DNA of 64,000 nucleotides from Clostridia bacterium (GTDB lineage Bacteria; Bacillota; Clostridia; Oscillospirales; CAG-272): assembly GCA_017942005.1 (NCBI GenBank), contig JAGAVJ010000005.1, forward strand, positions 1 through 64,000. Direction: 5' to 3'. The notes below the pieces were generated by a model, which was given only the letters and a program-made list of their open reading frames with translations, had not been told where the DNA came from and did no database searches. The translations under genes were made by a program, and so were the position numbers. The stretch's first letter is position 1. The number at the start of each line of letters is the position of its first letter. This document shows, one piece after another, positions 35,786-43,942 of this stretch.

Positions 35786-36391
35786 TTATAAGCGTTTTAA
35801 TACATAGTTTGCCACGCCTTGGATGACGATATCATCGTAGATTTGATCCGGATACCTGCTCTTATCATCATTTTCTGCACGCAGCACAATTTTCTTTTGC
35901 TTTTGATCAAGGGTGAACGTCTTCAGCGTCGCGCTGTCCTCGATAAGCGCTGCAACAATTTCGCCTTCCATGGCGGTATTCTGTCTGCGTATCAATACAA
36001 AATCACCATTTTCAATTCCAGCATTGATCATGGACTCCCCTTGTGCACGCAGCCAGAAATATTCTCCCTTTCCAATCAATGCATCCGGTATCGGAAGCAT
36101 ACTGTCATGCTGTTCTACCGCATAAATCGGAGACCCACATGCGATATCACCGCAGATCGGTGCGTCAAACCGATTTTGCATCTCCTCAATATATGGCGTA
36201 ACAATATGCCTGCCATCGAAAGAGAGCTGTTCCATCGCTGTCATTCTGTGCAAATATTTGTGCACCGTTCCAACAGCCAAGGACAACCTGCGTGCAATTT
36301 CAGAAATTGTCGGAGAGTAACCGTTTTCACTGTAATAGGTATTCACAAAGGCGATGATCCTCTGCATGGTTTCTTCACTTAAATATCGCAT
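35786..36391 (-). CDS. lexA: LexA-like S24 repressor
   Basis: Predicted SOS repressor that self-cleaves when stimulated by RecA filaments. The 201-residue protein has an N-terminal winged helix-turn-helix (about 1-65) and a C-terminal S24 domain with nucleophile Ser in RAQGESMINAGI and base Lys in SATLKTF. The scissile bond is Cys-Gly (DIACGSPIYA), as in UmuD, rather than Ala-Gly. The recognition helix (SLAVGTVHKYLHRM) differs from the usual LexA consensus. ATG at 36391 follows AAGGG at 6 bases. The helicase gene follows, so the two are probably co-regulated. Confidence 0.85.
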   Translation of the reverse strand: MRYLSEETMQRIIAFVNTYYSENGYSPTISEIARRLSLAVGTVHKYLHRMTAMEQLSFDGRHIVTPYIEEMQNRFDAPICGDIACGSPIYAVEQHDSMLPIPDALIGKGEYFWLRAQGESMINAGIENGDFVLIRRQNTAMEGEIVAALIEDSATLKTFTLDQKQKKIVLRAENDDKSRYPDQIYDDIVIQGVANYVLKRL

Positions 36392-36417
36392 GTACATCCC
36401 TTCGTGCATAAGATAAA

Positions 36418-36468
36418 TGAAAATTTTTTCACGATAAGATTATAGCATACTTCCATCTGTTTGTCAAT
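36418..36468 (-). promoter_or_regulatory. lexA promoter and palindrome
   Basis: Minus-strand -35 TTGACA (36463-36468), 17-base spacer, -10 TATAAT (36440-36445), a perfect consensus. Between promoter and start is the palindrome TGAAAAA-t-TTTTTCA (36418-36432), a candidate autoregulatory site. No classical CGAAC...GTTCG LexA box was seen. Confidence 0.65.
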
Positions 36469-36826
36469 AGCTGTTTTCAATAATTGGTGATATCGCCCCG
36501 TCATGTGGACATTCGATGGCGAATTGTACCGCTACCGGAAAAAGTAAGTCGATCTGTTGAGTTATAAATAACTGATATATACACTTAAGTGGAAATTTCA
36601 CAATGAAAATTAAACAATCATCTGCGCCGAGATAACTATATAAAAATTTCGTTGATTTTTCCAGACAAACAGTTTTGTGCTTTGACAATGATAACACCGT
36701 CATTTTTACATTGTTGAAACCATTACATTATTTTTGCATGATTAAAAATGGGGGGGAGCTGAATTTACAGCAGAATTTCGTTTTGGAATTTTTGATACAA
36801 AAAAATCAAAAAAATGAAAATTGCCC
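36469..36826. other. Gene-free AT-rich stretch
   Basis: Between the lexA promoter and the tRNA-Pro promoter I see no credible gene. A string GATATCGCCCCGTCAT at about 36490-36505 resembles GATATCGCTCCGTCAT at about 59573-59588, and a run of seven G is at about 36749-36756. Confidence 0.5.
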
Positions 36827-36855
36827 TTGACAAAACTGCAAGGATATGGTATAAT
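36827..36855 (+). promoter_or_regulatory. Promoter of tRNA-Pro
   Basis: Plus-strand -35 TTGACA (36827-36832), exact 17-base spacer, -10 TATAAT (36850-36855), about 40 bases before the mature tRNA. Confidence 0.85.
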
Positions 36856-36896
36856 ATTAAACGTTGATAGGGAATAAATTGATGTCCCATCAATTT

Positions 36897-36972
36897 CTGG
36901 GTGTAGCGCAGTTGGTAGCGCGCTACCTTGGGGTGGTAGAGGCCGCAAGTTCAAGTCTTGTCACTCAGACCA
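36897..36972 (+). tRNA. tRNA-Pro (anticodon GGG)
   Basis: Cloverleaf by eye: acceptor CTGGGTG pairs with CACTCAG (one G-T), D arm AGCGCAGTTGGTAGCGC, anticodon stem CTACC/GGTAG with loop TTGGGGT (anticodon GGG, G37), T arm with GTTCAAG, and encoded CCA at 36970-36972. Confidence 0.93.
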
Positions 36973-36977
36973 AAAAA

Positions 36978-37020
36978 TAGACGAAATGTACAAGTAACGA
37001 GGTCATTTCGTCTATTTTAT
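36978..37020 (+). terminator. Terminator after tRNA-Pro
   Basis: Stem TAGACGAAATG / CATTTCGTCTA with a 15-base loop, followed by TTTTATTTTG on the plus strand. Confidence 0.8.
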
Positions 37021-37124
37021 TTTGTTTTTCAGGCATTTTTCGGGGTATGTCGGATGATTTTTTCTACACCCGTGCGCTACCTTTGAAAAGCGGGCTGTTG
37101 CGTTAAGCCTTCAAAACAAATATA

Positions 37125-37168
37125 GAGCTGCTGCAAGTACCTAAAAATAAAGTACTTGCAGCAGCCCT
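37125..37168 (-). terminator. Terminator of the spoVA operon (GCTGCTGC family)
   Basis: 14-bp perfect stem GCTGCTGCAAGTAC / GTACTTGCAGCAGC with an 11-base AT-rich loop, about 65 bases past the end of spoVAE. A second hairpin GGTCTG/CAGACC (37191-37223) lies between. Confidence 0.65.
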
Positions 37169-37231
37169 AATCGGATCACTTCGTAATCCCGGTCTGCCGC
37201 AAATTTTCTATTTGTAACAGACCCTGTTTTT

Positions 37232-37603
37232 TTACGTTTTCGGTTTTCCATGGAATACAAGCGCTGCAATGAATCCACATGTCATAGCAGCTGTGATGCC
37301 GCCTGCGGTTCCGGTCAAACCGCCGGTCAGGGCGCCAACCAGTCCCCTGTCCCGCACAGCGCCTTCTACACCGCGTGCAAGTGCGTAACCAAAACCGGTC
37401 AGAGGGGTGGAAGCACCGCAGCCTGCCAATTTGATCAGCGGTTCATAAATACCAACCGCAGTTAAAATGACACCAGCAACCACATAGGATACAAGAATCC
37501 GCGCCGGTGTTATTTTGGTAAAGTCAATGAGCAGCTGTGCAATTACACAAAAGCCGCCGCCAACCGCAAAAACCAGCAGAAAATCAATCAGCAATTCTTT
37601 CAT
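37232..37603 (-). CDS. spoVAE: Stage V sporulation protein AE
   Basis: Part of the SpoVA inner-membrane machinery that moves Ca-dipicolinate into the forespore and out during germination. The 123-residue protein has three or four membrane helices and the family motif TPLTGFGYALARGV with GLTGTAGGITAAMTCGFIAALVF near the C terminus. The start overlaps the end of spoVAD by 4 bases (ATGA), implying coupled translation. It is the last gene of a spoVAC-spoVAD-spoVAE set. Confidence 0.92.
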   Translation of the reverse strand: MKELLIDFLLVFAVGGGFCVIAQLLIDFTKITPARILVSYVVAGVILTAVGIYEPLIKLAGCGASTPLTGFGYALARGVEGAVRDRGLVGALTGGLTGTAGGITAAMTCGFIAALVFHGKPKT

Positions 37604-38643
37604 GGAGACACTCCTTCCCCTCCGCCCCCGCAGGCAGGCAGCGTTGATGATATCCGTACCAAATGCGCGATGCCCGCAATCGGCATTCCCTGCTGAACAC
37701 TGCCTGGACTCATCAATGCACCAGTTCCGATAAACAGAATGTTGTTATAGGTACCATTCCGAAAACGCTTCATCACAGGACCGCACATAATACTGCCGGA
37801 ACATCCGCAGCCGGAACCGCCTGCATGTACATCCTGTGTTTTGGCGGAATAAATCATCAGTCCGCAGTCGTTATACATTTTTTTGATATTGAATCCAACC
37901 GCATACAGCATTTCCGCTGTAATTTCATGCCCAATCTGTCCAAGGTCGCCTGTCAGAATGGCGTCAAAGTCCTCCGGTACCGCACCGGAGCAGGAAAAAT
38001 AACGTTTGAGTGTATCGACAGCTGCCGGCGCCATTGCCGCGCCCATGTTGTTTGCGTCCTTTACACCCTTCTGCACACTGATACCGGGCATTACCTCTGT
38101 CACATACGGACCGTTTCCGTCTTTTGCAAGAAGCATCGCACCTGCACCTGTGACCGTCCATTGGGAGGTTGGTGTACGCTGTCCGCCATATTCAATGGGA
38201 AACCGGAACTGCCGTTCCGCAGAGCAGAAATGAGAGGAGCAGACCGCCGCCGCACGTTGGAAAACACCGTTTCCGACCATCAGCGCCGCAAGCATCATAC
38301 TTTCCGCCATGGTGGAGCATGCGCCGTACAGTCCAAAATACGGAATGTTAAAATCAAGCAGACCAAACGAGGAACCTGTGCACTGGTTGAGCAAATCCCC
38401 TGCAAAAATTGCATCGACATCCGTTTCTTTTATGACGCCTTTTTTCAGCATCAATCCAAACGCCAAGCGCTGCATTTCCGATTCTGCCTTTTCCCAGGTG
38501 TCCATACCGAATTTATCGTCATCTGCATGCAGATCAAAATCTGCGCCAAGCGGCCCTTCAAACTCTTTTCTGCCGACGACTGCCGCAGAAGATACAATCG
38601 AAGGCGGATTCTGTATCCGTAAAAGCTGTGATCCCCCCGCCAT
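37600..38643 (-). CDS. spoVAD: Stage V sporulation protein AD
   Basis: Soluble, thiolase-fold component of the SpoVA complex that binds dipicolinic acid. The 347-residue protein (MAGGSQLLRIQNPPSIVSSA..., quoted in part) has the thiolase-like segment YGACSTMAESMMLA, SAERQFRFPIEYGGQRTPTSQ, and the C-terminal GTGALMSPGSVQQG. The ATG at 38643 is preceded by a run of G (GGGGGG) and overlaps the spoVAC stop by one base (TAATG); the frame extends to 38688. Confidence 0.93.
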   Translation of the reverse strand: MAGGSQLLRIQNPPSIVSSAAVVGRKEFEGPLGADFDLHADDDKFGMDTWEKAESEMQRLAFGLMLKKGVIKETDVDAIFAGDLLNQCTGSSFGLLDFNIPYFGLYGACSTMAESMMLAALMVGNGVFQRAAAVCSSHFCSAERQFRFPIEYGGQRTPTSQWTVTGAGAMLLAKDGNGPYVTEVMPGISVQKGVKDANNMGAAMAPAAVDTLKRYFSCSGAVPEDFDAILTGDLGQIGHEITAEMLYAVGFNIKKMYNDCGLMIYSAKTQDVHAGGSGCGCSGSIMCGPVMKRFRNGTYNNILFIGTGALMSPGSVQQGMPIAGIAHLVRISSTLPACGGGGEGVSP

Positions 38644-39095
38644 TATAGAATCCCCCCATTGTGTAAAAAGTAATAAATCACACCCCAAATAACCGATGCA
38701 ATCGTGCCGTAAACAATCACAGGACCTGCAATGATAAACATTTTTGCACCAACACCGAGAACAAAACCTTCTGCTTTTGTATCAATCGCAGGTGAAACCA
38801 CCGCATTGGCAAATCCGGTTATCGGAACAAGTGTACCTGCACCTGCAAATTTCGCAATTTTATCAAACCATCCAAGTCCGGTAAGCAGTGCCGCCAATGC
38901 CACGATTGTCACCGGCGTCATAATACGCACATTCACTTCCGGCATTCCCAAATGCAGATACAGCCGATAAATCCCTTCTGCGATGCAGCATATCACGCCG
39001 CCGACAAGAAAAGCACATGCACAGTCCTTCAGTACGGGAGATTTTTTGGCATGGCTCTTTGCGTATTTCTCGTATGTTTTCGGATCCAGATTCAT
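38643..39095 (-). CDS. spoVAC: Stage V sporulation protein AC
   Basis: Integral membrane protein of the SpoVA complex, shown in B. subtilis to behave as a mechanosensitive channel for dipicolinic acid. The 150-residue protein has an N-terminal cytoplasmic helix (NLDPKTYEKYAKSHAKKSPV) and four to five membrane helices with TLVPITGFANAVVSPAIDTKAEG (in part), a family hallmark shared with SpoVAE. First gene of the operon. The start at 39095 follows a Shine-Dalgarno/hairpin arrangement; the open frame to 39200 has no better start. Confidence 0.92.
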   Translation of the reverse strand: MNLDPKTYEKYAKSHAKKSPVLKDCACAFLVGGVICCIAEGIYRLYLHLGMPEVNVRIMTPVTIVALAALLTGLGWFDKIAKFAGAGTLVPITGFANAVVSPAIDTKAEGFVLGVGAKMFIIAGPVIVYGTIASVIWGVIYYFLHNGGIL

Positions 39096-39134
39096 AATAT
39101 ATCCTGACTTTCGGCAATCGAAAGCACCCTTTCT
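39096..39134 (-). promoter_or_regulatory. SD-hairpin-start element of spoVAC
   Basis: Minus strand: AGAAAGGGT, hairpin CTTTCG-attgc-CGAAAG (39108-39124, plus one G-T pair), then TCAGGATATATT and ATG. No sigma-G or sigma-F promoter that I could defend was seen upstream. Confidence 0.5.
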
Positions 39135-39180
39135 TCTGAGTATCGTGTGCGGTGAATGCCGTTTTCTAAAAAATTTGGAT

Positions 39181-39241
39181 AAAAATACCCTCCGACACAT
39201 TCACCAGATGTTCCTATCTGTAGTGTTTGCGTCGGAGGGAT
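39181..39241 (-). terminator. Terminator of the pyrFEBI operon
   Basis: 9-bp stem CCCTCCGAC / GTCGGAGGG with an inner CAGAT/ATCTG stem, followed on the minus strand by TATTTTTAT, 19 bases past the end of pyrI. Confidence 0.85.
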
Positions 39242-39259
39242 CAATTATGCATTCAATTT

Positions 39260-39679
39260 TTATTTTTCGGCTTTTGTATCGCAGTACAGGCAGCGATATA
39301 CCTGATGTTCTCTGTCTGTCAGACGGAACACGTGCGGCAGCTCCTGCTCACAGGAGGTGATGCAGCGCGGATTTTTGCAGCGAATCAAATGGGTAATGGT
39401 ATCCGGGAGTGCAGGATGCAGTTTTTCTGCACGCTTTCCGTCCCGAATCAGATTGACTGTAATTTTCGGATCGATATAACCAAGAATATCCAGATTGATG
39501 TCGATGGGTGCACCGATTTTGATGATATCCTTTTTCCCGCACTTGCCGCTTTCCGCGTTCTTGATCAGCGCAACCTCACAGTCCAGCTGTCCAAGCTTCA
39601 AATAAGAATACAGCTCCATGCCGCGCCCCGCGGGAATATGATCGATGACAATACCGTCACGAATGCTTCCGATAATCAT
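39260..39679 (-). CDS. pyrI: Aspartate carbamoyltransferase regulatory subunit
   Basis: Regulatory subunit that binds nucleotide effectors and docks to PyrB through a zinc domain. The 139-residue protein has the allosteric domain (DGIVIDHIPAGRGMELYSYL) and four zinc Cys: CKNPRC (about 101-106), then C in ITSCEQ... and YRCLYC near the end. Length is close to E. coli PyrI (153). It lies 120 bases after pyrB with a long hairpin between the Shine-Dalgarno and the start codon. Confidence 0.93.
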   Translation of the reverse strand: MIIGSIRDGIVIDHIPAGRGMELYSYLKLGQLDCEVALIKNAESGKCGKKDIIKIGAPIDINLDILGYIDPKITVNLIRDGKRAEKLHPALPDTITHLIRCKNPRCITSCEQELPHVFRLTDREHQVYRCLYCDTKAEK

Positions 39680-39764
39680 AATGACCTATGACCATAACTT
39701 TTACGTGTTCAGCGAATGCTGAAATGTTCAGCGCACGGAACACGTAAAAGATTATTTCCTTTCT
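39680..39764 (-). promoter_or_regulatory. SD-hairpin-start element of pyrI
   Basis: Minus strand: AGAAAGGAAA, a perfect 12-bp stem CTTTTACGTGTT / AACACGTAAAAG (39739-39750 and 39698-39709) enclosing 29 bases, then TTATGGTCATAGGTCATT and the ATG at 39679. The tail holds another ATG (of ATGGTCATA) out of frame with pyrI. Confidence 0.6.
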
Positions 39765-39799
39765 TATCTTAGAGCGGTAAAAATTCGCAGAATAGCTTC

Positions 39800-40723
39800 T
39801 TATTTTGTAATCCCCAGCAGCTTTAAAAACAACGCCATACGAATAATTTTTCCATTTGTTACCTGACGGAAATATGCCGCACGGTCATCAGAATCCACCG
39901 CAACGGAGATTTCGTTGACACGCGGCAGCGGATGCAGTATCCGCATATCCTTTTTGGCTGAAATCAGCTTTTCCGGCGTCAGGATGTAACTGTCACGCAG
40001 ACGAAGATAATCGGCTTCATTGAAGAAGCGTTCCTTCTGCACACGGGTCATATAAAGGATATCCAGTTCTCCGATGACGTCTTCCAGGGACGTTGTTTCC
40101 ATATAAGGAATATTCTTTGCATCCAGTACCTCAGAACGGACATGCTCCGGAATCCGCAGCTCCTCCGGAGAGATGAAGATAAACTTAACACCTGGATAAC
40201 GGCTCATCGCAGTGACGAGAGAATGGACGGTACGTCCGAACTTCAAGTCTCCGCAGCAGCCGATGACAAGATGATCCATATGACCGATCTCGCGCTTGAT
40301 GGTAAACAAGTCCGTCAGCGTCTGCGTCGGATGATTGTGTCCGCCGTCCCCTGCATTGATGACAGGAATATCAACGTTCATCTGTGCGACAAGCGGTGCG
40401 CCTTCTTTGGGGTGACGCATGGCAATGATGTCCGCATAGCATTCAATGACACGCGCGGTATCCGCGACCGATTCCCCTTTGGAAACCGACGCGCTGGAAG
40501 CCTCAGAAAAACCGATGACGGAACCGCCAAGATCAAGCATCGCAGATTCAAAGCTCAGACGTGTACGGGTAGACGGTTCGTAAAACAGTGTCGCCAGCTT
40601 TTTTCCTTTGCACAGCTCTGAATACGCTTGGGGATGCGCTATAATATCCTCTGCCACATCCATCATGACATCAATTTCTTCTGTCGACAGTTCTGCAATA
40701 TCAATCAGTCCCCGGGTCTTCAT
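39800..40723 (-). CDS. pyrB: Aspartate carbamoyltransferase catalytic subunit
   Basis: Catalyses carbamoyl phosphate plus aspartate to carbamoyl aspartate, the first committed pyrimidine step. The 307-residue protein has the carbamoyl-phosphate motif [10 protein letters not shown] (about 51-60), HPTQTLTDL and the ILHPLPR loop. It starts inside the last codons of pyrE (4-base overlap) and precedes pyrI, so a PyrB-PyrI holoenzyme is expected. Confidence 0.96.
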   Translation of the reverse strand: MKTRGLIDIAELSTEEIDVMMDVAEDIIAHPQAYSELCKGKKLATLFYEPSTRTRLSFESAMLDLGGSVIGFSEASSASVSKGESVADTARVIECYADIIAMRHPKEGAPLVAQMNVDIPVINAGDGGHNHPTQTLTDLFTIKREIGHMDHLVIGCCGDLKFGRTVHSLVTAMSRYPGVKFIFISPEELRIPEHVRSEVLDAKNIPYMETTSLEDVIGELDILYMTRVQKERFFNEADYLRLRDSYILTPEKLISAKKDMRILHPLPRVNEISVAVDSDDRAAYFRQVTNGKIIRMALFLKLLGITK

Positions 40724-41376
40724 GCCTTTGCTCCGTTTATCTGAAGATAATTCTTGATACGCGCTACATTTTCCGCGTTCTTTTCATCTTCTTCCAGATA
40801 GGCGATGATGTCATAGACATCGACAACAGAGTAAACCGGGAAGCCGTATTCTTCTTCCAGCTCTGCCATTGCCGATTTTTCGGTTTGACCCTTTTCCTTT
40901 CTGTCCACCATAACGAAAACAGCGGCGACCTTGACACCGTCAAGCGCGGACAGCTTCCCCATGCTTTCGCGAATCGCGGTTCCTGCGGTTACAACGTCTT
41001 CGGTAATGACAACTTCTTCACCGGCTTTCGGCACATAACCGACAAACACACCGCCTTCCCCGTGGTCCTTCGCTTCCTTGCGGTCAAAGAAGAACGGGAC
41101 ATCCAACCCTTCTCTGGACAGCGCGACAGCAGCAGAAACCGCAATGGAAATTCCCTTGTATGCCGGACCAAATAAGACGCATCTCTTTTTGCCGACCTTT
41201 TCCAGATAGCTCTTTGCATAGAATTCACCGAGCTTGGCAATCTGATCTCCGGTCTTGATGTCACCTGCATTGATAAAGTACGGAATTTTTCTTCCGCTCT
41301 TTGCTGTAAAATCGCCGAACTTCAACACGCCGGCACCTTCCAGAAATTGGATAAACTCTCTCTTATATGCTTCCAT
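40720..41376 (-). CDS. pyrE: Orotate phosphoribosyltransferase
   Basis: Converts orotate and PRPP to orotidine 5'-phosphate. The 218-residue protein has [15 protein letters not shown] near residue 21, [13 protein letters not shown], and the PRPP loop [17 protein letters not shown] (about 121-137). AAGGAG lies 8 bases upstream. It follows pyrF by 40 bases and overlaps pyrB by 4. Confidence 0.96.
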   Translation of the reverse strand: MEAYKREFIQFLEGAGVLKFGDFTAKSGRKIPYFINAGDIKTGDQIAKLGEFYAKSYLEKVGKKRCVLFGPAYKGISIAVSAAVALSREGLDVPFFFDRKEAKDHGEGGVFVGYVPKAGEEVVITEDVVTAGTAIRESMGKLSALDGVKVAAVFVMVDRKEKGQTEKSAMAELEEEYGFPVYSVVDVYDIIAYLEEDEKNAENVARIKNYLQINGAKA

Positions 41377-41416
41377 GTTCTGTTATCTCCTTCTATTTGT
41401 CAAGTTTAAAACGGTT

Positions 41417-42115
41417 TCAGTCCACAAATTCCGCAACGCATCTTCTGTATGCCGAAACGGGATCGGGAGCGGCGGTTATCGGGCGTCCGACCACAATGTA
41501 GTCTGAGCCGATCTTCCTTGCCTGTGCCGGTGTCATGACACGTACCTGATCTCCGATATCTCCATCTGCAAAACGGACGCCGGGTGTTACTGTGATAAAA
41601 GAATCTCCGCAGGTTTTATGTACCTTTTCCGCTTCCAGCGGAGAGCAGACAACGCCGTCCAGTCCTGCGTCTGCCGCATTTTTTGCATAGTGCATGACCG
41701 TGACATCCATCGGCGAATCAATCAGAAGTTCCTCCTTCATACGTTCCTCCGAGGTAGAGGTCAGCTGCGTCACCGCAATCAGAAGCGGTCTTGAACCGTC
41801 CGGTCTGGTCAGACCCTCCAGCGCAGCCTCCATCATTGCCTTGGTACCGGCGGCATGCAGGTTGGTCATATCCACATCAAGACCAGACAATACTTTCATT
41901 GCTTTTTTTACCGTATTCGGAATGTCATGCAGCTTCAAATCAAGAAAAATTTTGTGACCGCGCGCTTTGATGTCGCGGACAATCGACGGTCCCTCTGCAT
42001 AAAACAGCTCCATTCCGATTTTTACAAACGGTTTTTCATTTTCAAATTTGTCAAGAAATGCAAAGGTTTCCTTTGCGGACGAAAAATCGCAGGCAATAAT
42101 GACATCTTTTCCCAT
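41417..42115 (-). CDS. pyrF: Orotidine 5'-phosphate decarboxylase
   Basis: Forms UMP, the last step of the pathway. The 232-residue protein has the Asp/Lys catalytic array in [14 protein letters not shown] (about 57-70), [15 protein letters not shown] and the C-terminal [12 protein letters not shown]. Length is normal for group I enzymes. First gene of pyrF-pyrE-pyrB-pyrI. The ATG at 42115 has no adjacent Shine-Dalgarno; the only good one lies behind a hairpin (see next entry). TTG at 42127 is an in-frame alternative. Confidence 0.95.
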   Translation of the reverse strand: MGKDVIIACDFSSAKETFAFLDKFENEKPFVKIGMELFYAEGPSIVRDIKARGHKIFLDLKLHDIPNTVKKAMKVLSGLDVDMTNLHAAGTKAMMEAALEGLTRPDGSRPLLIAVTQLTSTSEERMKEELLIDSPMDVTVMHYAKNAADAGLDGVVCSPLEAEKVHKTCGDSFITVTPGVRFADGDIGDQVRVMTPAQARKIGSDYIVVGRPITAAPDPVSAYRRCVAEFVD

Positions 42116-42157
42116 GGTGTGACCCAAACTTTTACAAAATAAAAGTTGTTCCTTTCT
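42116..42157 (-). promoter_or_regulatory. SD-hairpin-start element of pyrF
   Basis: Minus strand: AGAAAGGAAC, perfect 8-bp hairpin AACTTTTA-ttttg-TAAAAGTT (42127-42147), then TGGGTCACACC and ATG. Linear distance from GGA to ATG is about 35 bases. Confidence 0.6.
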
Positions 42158-42237
42158 GACTTGTTGTTATGATATCAGGGATAAAAATTGTTTCCATAAT
42201 TTTAAAATGAAATTGTGGGTATTGTCCCTTTCAGGCA

Positions 42238-42263
42238 GGCTGTTGCATTAACATGCAGCAGCC
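42238..42263 (-). terminator. Hairpin after pyrD (GCTGCTGC family)
   Basis: 11-bp stem GGCTGCTGCAT / ATGCAACAGCC (one G-T) with a TAAC loop, 25 bases past pyrD; no strong T run follows, so read-through into pyrF is possible. Confidence 0.5.
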
Positions 42264-42287
42264 CCCCTCAAAAGTGTTTTTGCGTTT

Positions 42288-43214
42288 TCAGGCTTTGGCG
42301 CCTCCAATAATTTCTTTCAGGGTATGAATATGATGCTGCTCCATGACAGCCGGCAATGCGGCGATGATGTCGCGGCATGCAAACGGATTTCGTAAGTTCT
42401 CCGCACCGATTTCAACGGCAGTGGCTCCGGCAAGCATCATTTCAATCACATCTTCTGCACTGGAAACGCCGCCCATTCCAACAACCGGAATTTTTACAGT
42501 GCTGGAAACCTGATACACCATGCGGACTGCAACCGGCAGCACCGCAGCGCCGGAATAGCCTCCGGTCGTATTGGCAAGCAGCGGCTTTCTGCGGCGTAAA
42601 TCAATGCGCATACCAAGCAGCGTATTGATTAACGACACGCCGTCAGCGCCGGCAGCTTCCACAGCTCTTGCAATTTCCGTAATATCTGTGACATTGGGAG
42701 AGAGCTTGACAATCAGCGGCTTTTTGACAACATCACGTACCGCACGCACCACTTGTTCCGCAGATGCGGCACACGTGCCGAATGCCATACCGCCGCCGTG
42801 TACATTGGGGCAGGAGATGTTGAGTTCAATCCATCCCACCTGTTCTTCTTTGTCAAGGCGGGAGGAAACCTCCACATATTCGCCGAGCGAAAAACCGGAT
42901 ACATTCGCCATGACCGGTTTGGAAAATACGGCTTTCAAGCGCGGCAGCTCCCGATTGATAACGGCATCGACGCCGGGATTCTGCAATCCGACCGCATTCA
43001 GCATGCCGGACGGGCATTCCGCAATACGGGGTGTCGGGTTGCCGAAACGCGCTTCCCGTGTTGTTCCTTTGAAGGAAAAGGTACCGAGCACATTGATATC
43101 ATATAATTCTGCGAATTCATATCCGTAGCCAAACGTACCGCTGGCAGGAATGATCGGATTGTCGAGCGGGATTCCGCAGAGATCAACCGCAAGTCTATTT
43201 AAGGTTTCTGCCAT
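42288..43214 (-). CDS. pyrD: Dihydroorotate dehydrogenase, type 1B catalytic subunit
   Basis: FMN-containing subunit that oxidises dihydroorotate to orotate. The 308-residue protein has NPIIPASGTFGYG near residue 19, LNAVGLQNPGVD, the active-site segment ELNISCPNVHGGG with Cys, and the FMN phosphate loops VVGMGGVSSAEDV and AVEIGAENL. Works with PyrK, whose gene overlaps its start by 16 bases. Confidence 0.95.
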   Translation of the reverse strand: MAETLNRLAVDLCGIPLDNPIIPASGTFGYGYEFAELYDINVLGTFSFKGTTREARFGNPTPRIAECPSGMLNAVGLQNPGVDAVINRELPRLKAVFSKPVMANVSGFSLGEYVEVSSRLDKEEQVGWIELNISCPNVHGGGMAFGTCAASAEQVVRAVRDVVKKPLIVKLSPNVTDITEIARAVEAAGADGVSLINTLLGMRIDLRRRKPLLANTTGGYSGAAVLPVAVRMVYQVSSTVKIPVVGMGGVSSAEDVIEMMLAGATAVEIGAENLRNPFACRDIIAALPAVMEQHHIHTLKEIIGGAKA

Positions 43215-43942
43215 ATAATCTCCTCCTTGAACAAAACCGGTCCGTCTTTACAGATGCGTTTATTTCCATACAGCGTTTTGCAGGAACAACCCATGCATGC
43301 GCCGAAACCGCATCCCATGCGTTCTTCAAAGCTGTACTGTCCAGATGTTTTGGATGCTTGATACACCGCATAGAGCATCGGTTCCGGACCGCAGCAGTAG
43401 GTGTAGGAATAGTCCCCCGCCATAGGGAATGCATCGGTGACAAAGCCCTTTGTACCGGCAGTGCCGTCTTCTGTTGTCACATAAACCCGGGCGCCGAGCG
43501 CTTCAAATTCTTCTTTATAAAATACATCCCGTGCAGAGCGGAAGCCTAAAATCACCGTCACGTCCTTCCCCTCTGCTATCAGCTTTTTGGCAAGCATGTA
43601 GAGCGGCGGAACACCGACACCGCCGCCAATTAAAAGCGGTCGGTTTCCGGACGGTTTCAAATCATACCCGTTTCCGAGTCCGGATAAAATATCCAGCTCC
43701 TCGCCCGCTCCCATGTGGGACAGGCGGTCTGTGCCTTTTCCTACAATTTTATAAATCAGCGTCAGCGTTTCGTCGTCCATGTCGTTTACCGAAATCGGAC
43801 GGCGCAGGTAAAACCCGTCCAGCATGATGTTGACAAACTGTCCCGGTGCTGTAATCGCGCTGGTGTCACCTTCCAATGTGAGCTTCATCACATCGTGGGT
43901 CAAGGCAATGTTTTCCCTGATGGTGAAGTAGGACTGCTTCAT
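43199..43942 (-). CDS. pyrK: Dihydroorotate dehydrogenase electron-transfer subunit
   Basis: FAD- and [2Fe-2S]-containing subunit that passes electrons from PyrD to NAD+. The 247-residue protein has a ferredoxin-reductase FAD domain ([10 protein letters not shown]), an NAD domain ([14 protein letters not shown]) and the cluster motif [13 protein letters not shown] (about 210-222) with a final Cys in RICKDGP. Overlaps carB by 4 bases and pyrD by 16. Confidence 0.95.
   Translation of the reverse strand: MKQSYFTIRENIALTHDVMKLTLEGDTSAITAPGQFVNIMLDGFYLRRPISVNDMDDETLTLIYKIVGKGTDRLSHMGAGEELDILSGLGNGYDLKPSGNRPLLIGGGVGVPPLYMLAKKLIAEGKDVTVILGFRSARDVFYKEEFEALGARVYVTTEDGTAGTKGFVTDAFPMAGDYSYTYCCGPEPMLYAVYQASKTSGQYSFEERMGCGFGACMGCSCKTLYGNKRICKDGPVLFKEEIIWQKP

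Noticed and set aside
36464-36703. 79-codon minus-strand frame upstream of lexA
   Set aside because: Overlaps the lexA promoter, AT-rich, no Shine-Dalgarno, no recognisable domain.
39096-39250. Sigma-G promoter for spoVA
   Set aside because: A GAATG -35-like word exists, but no CATNNTA -10 lies at the right distance.
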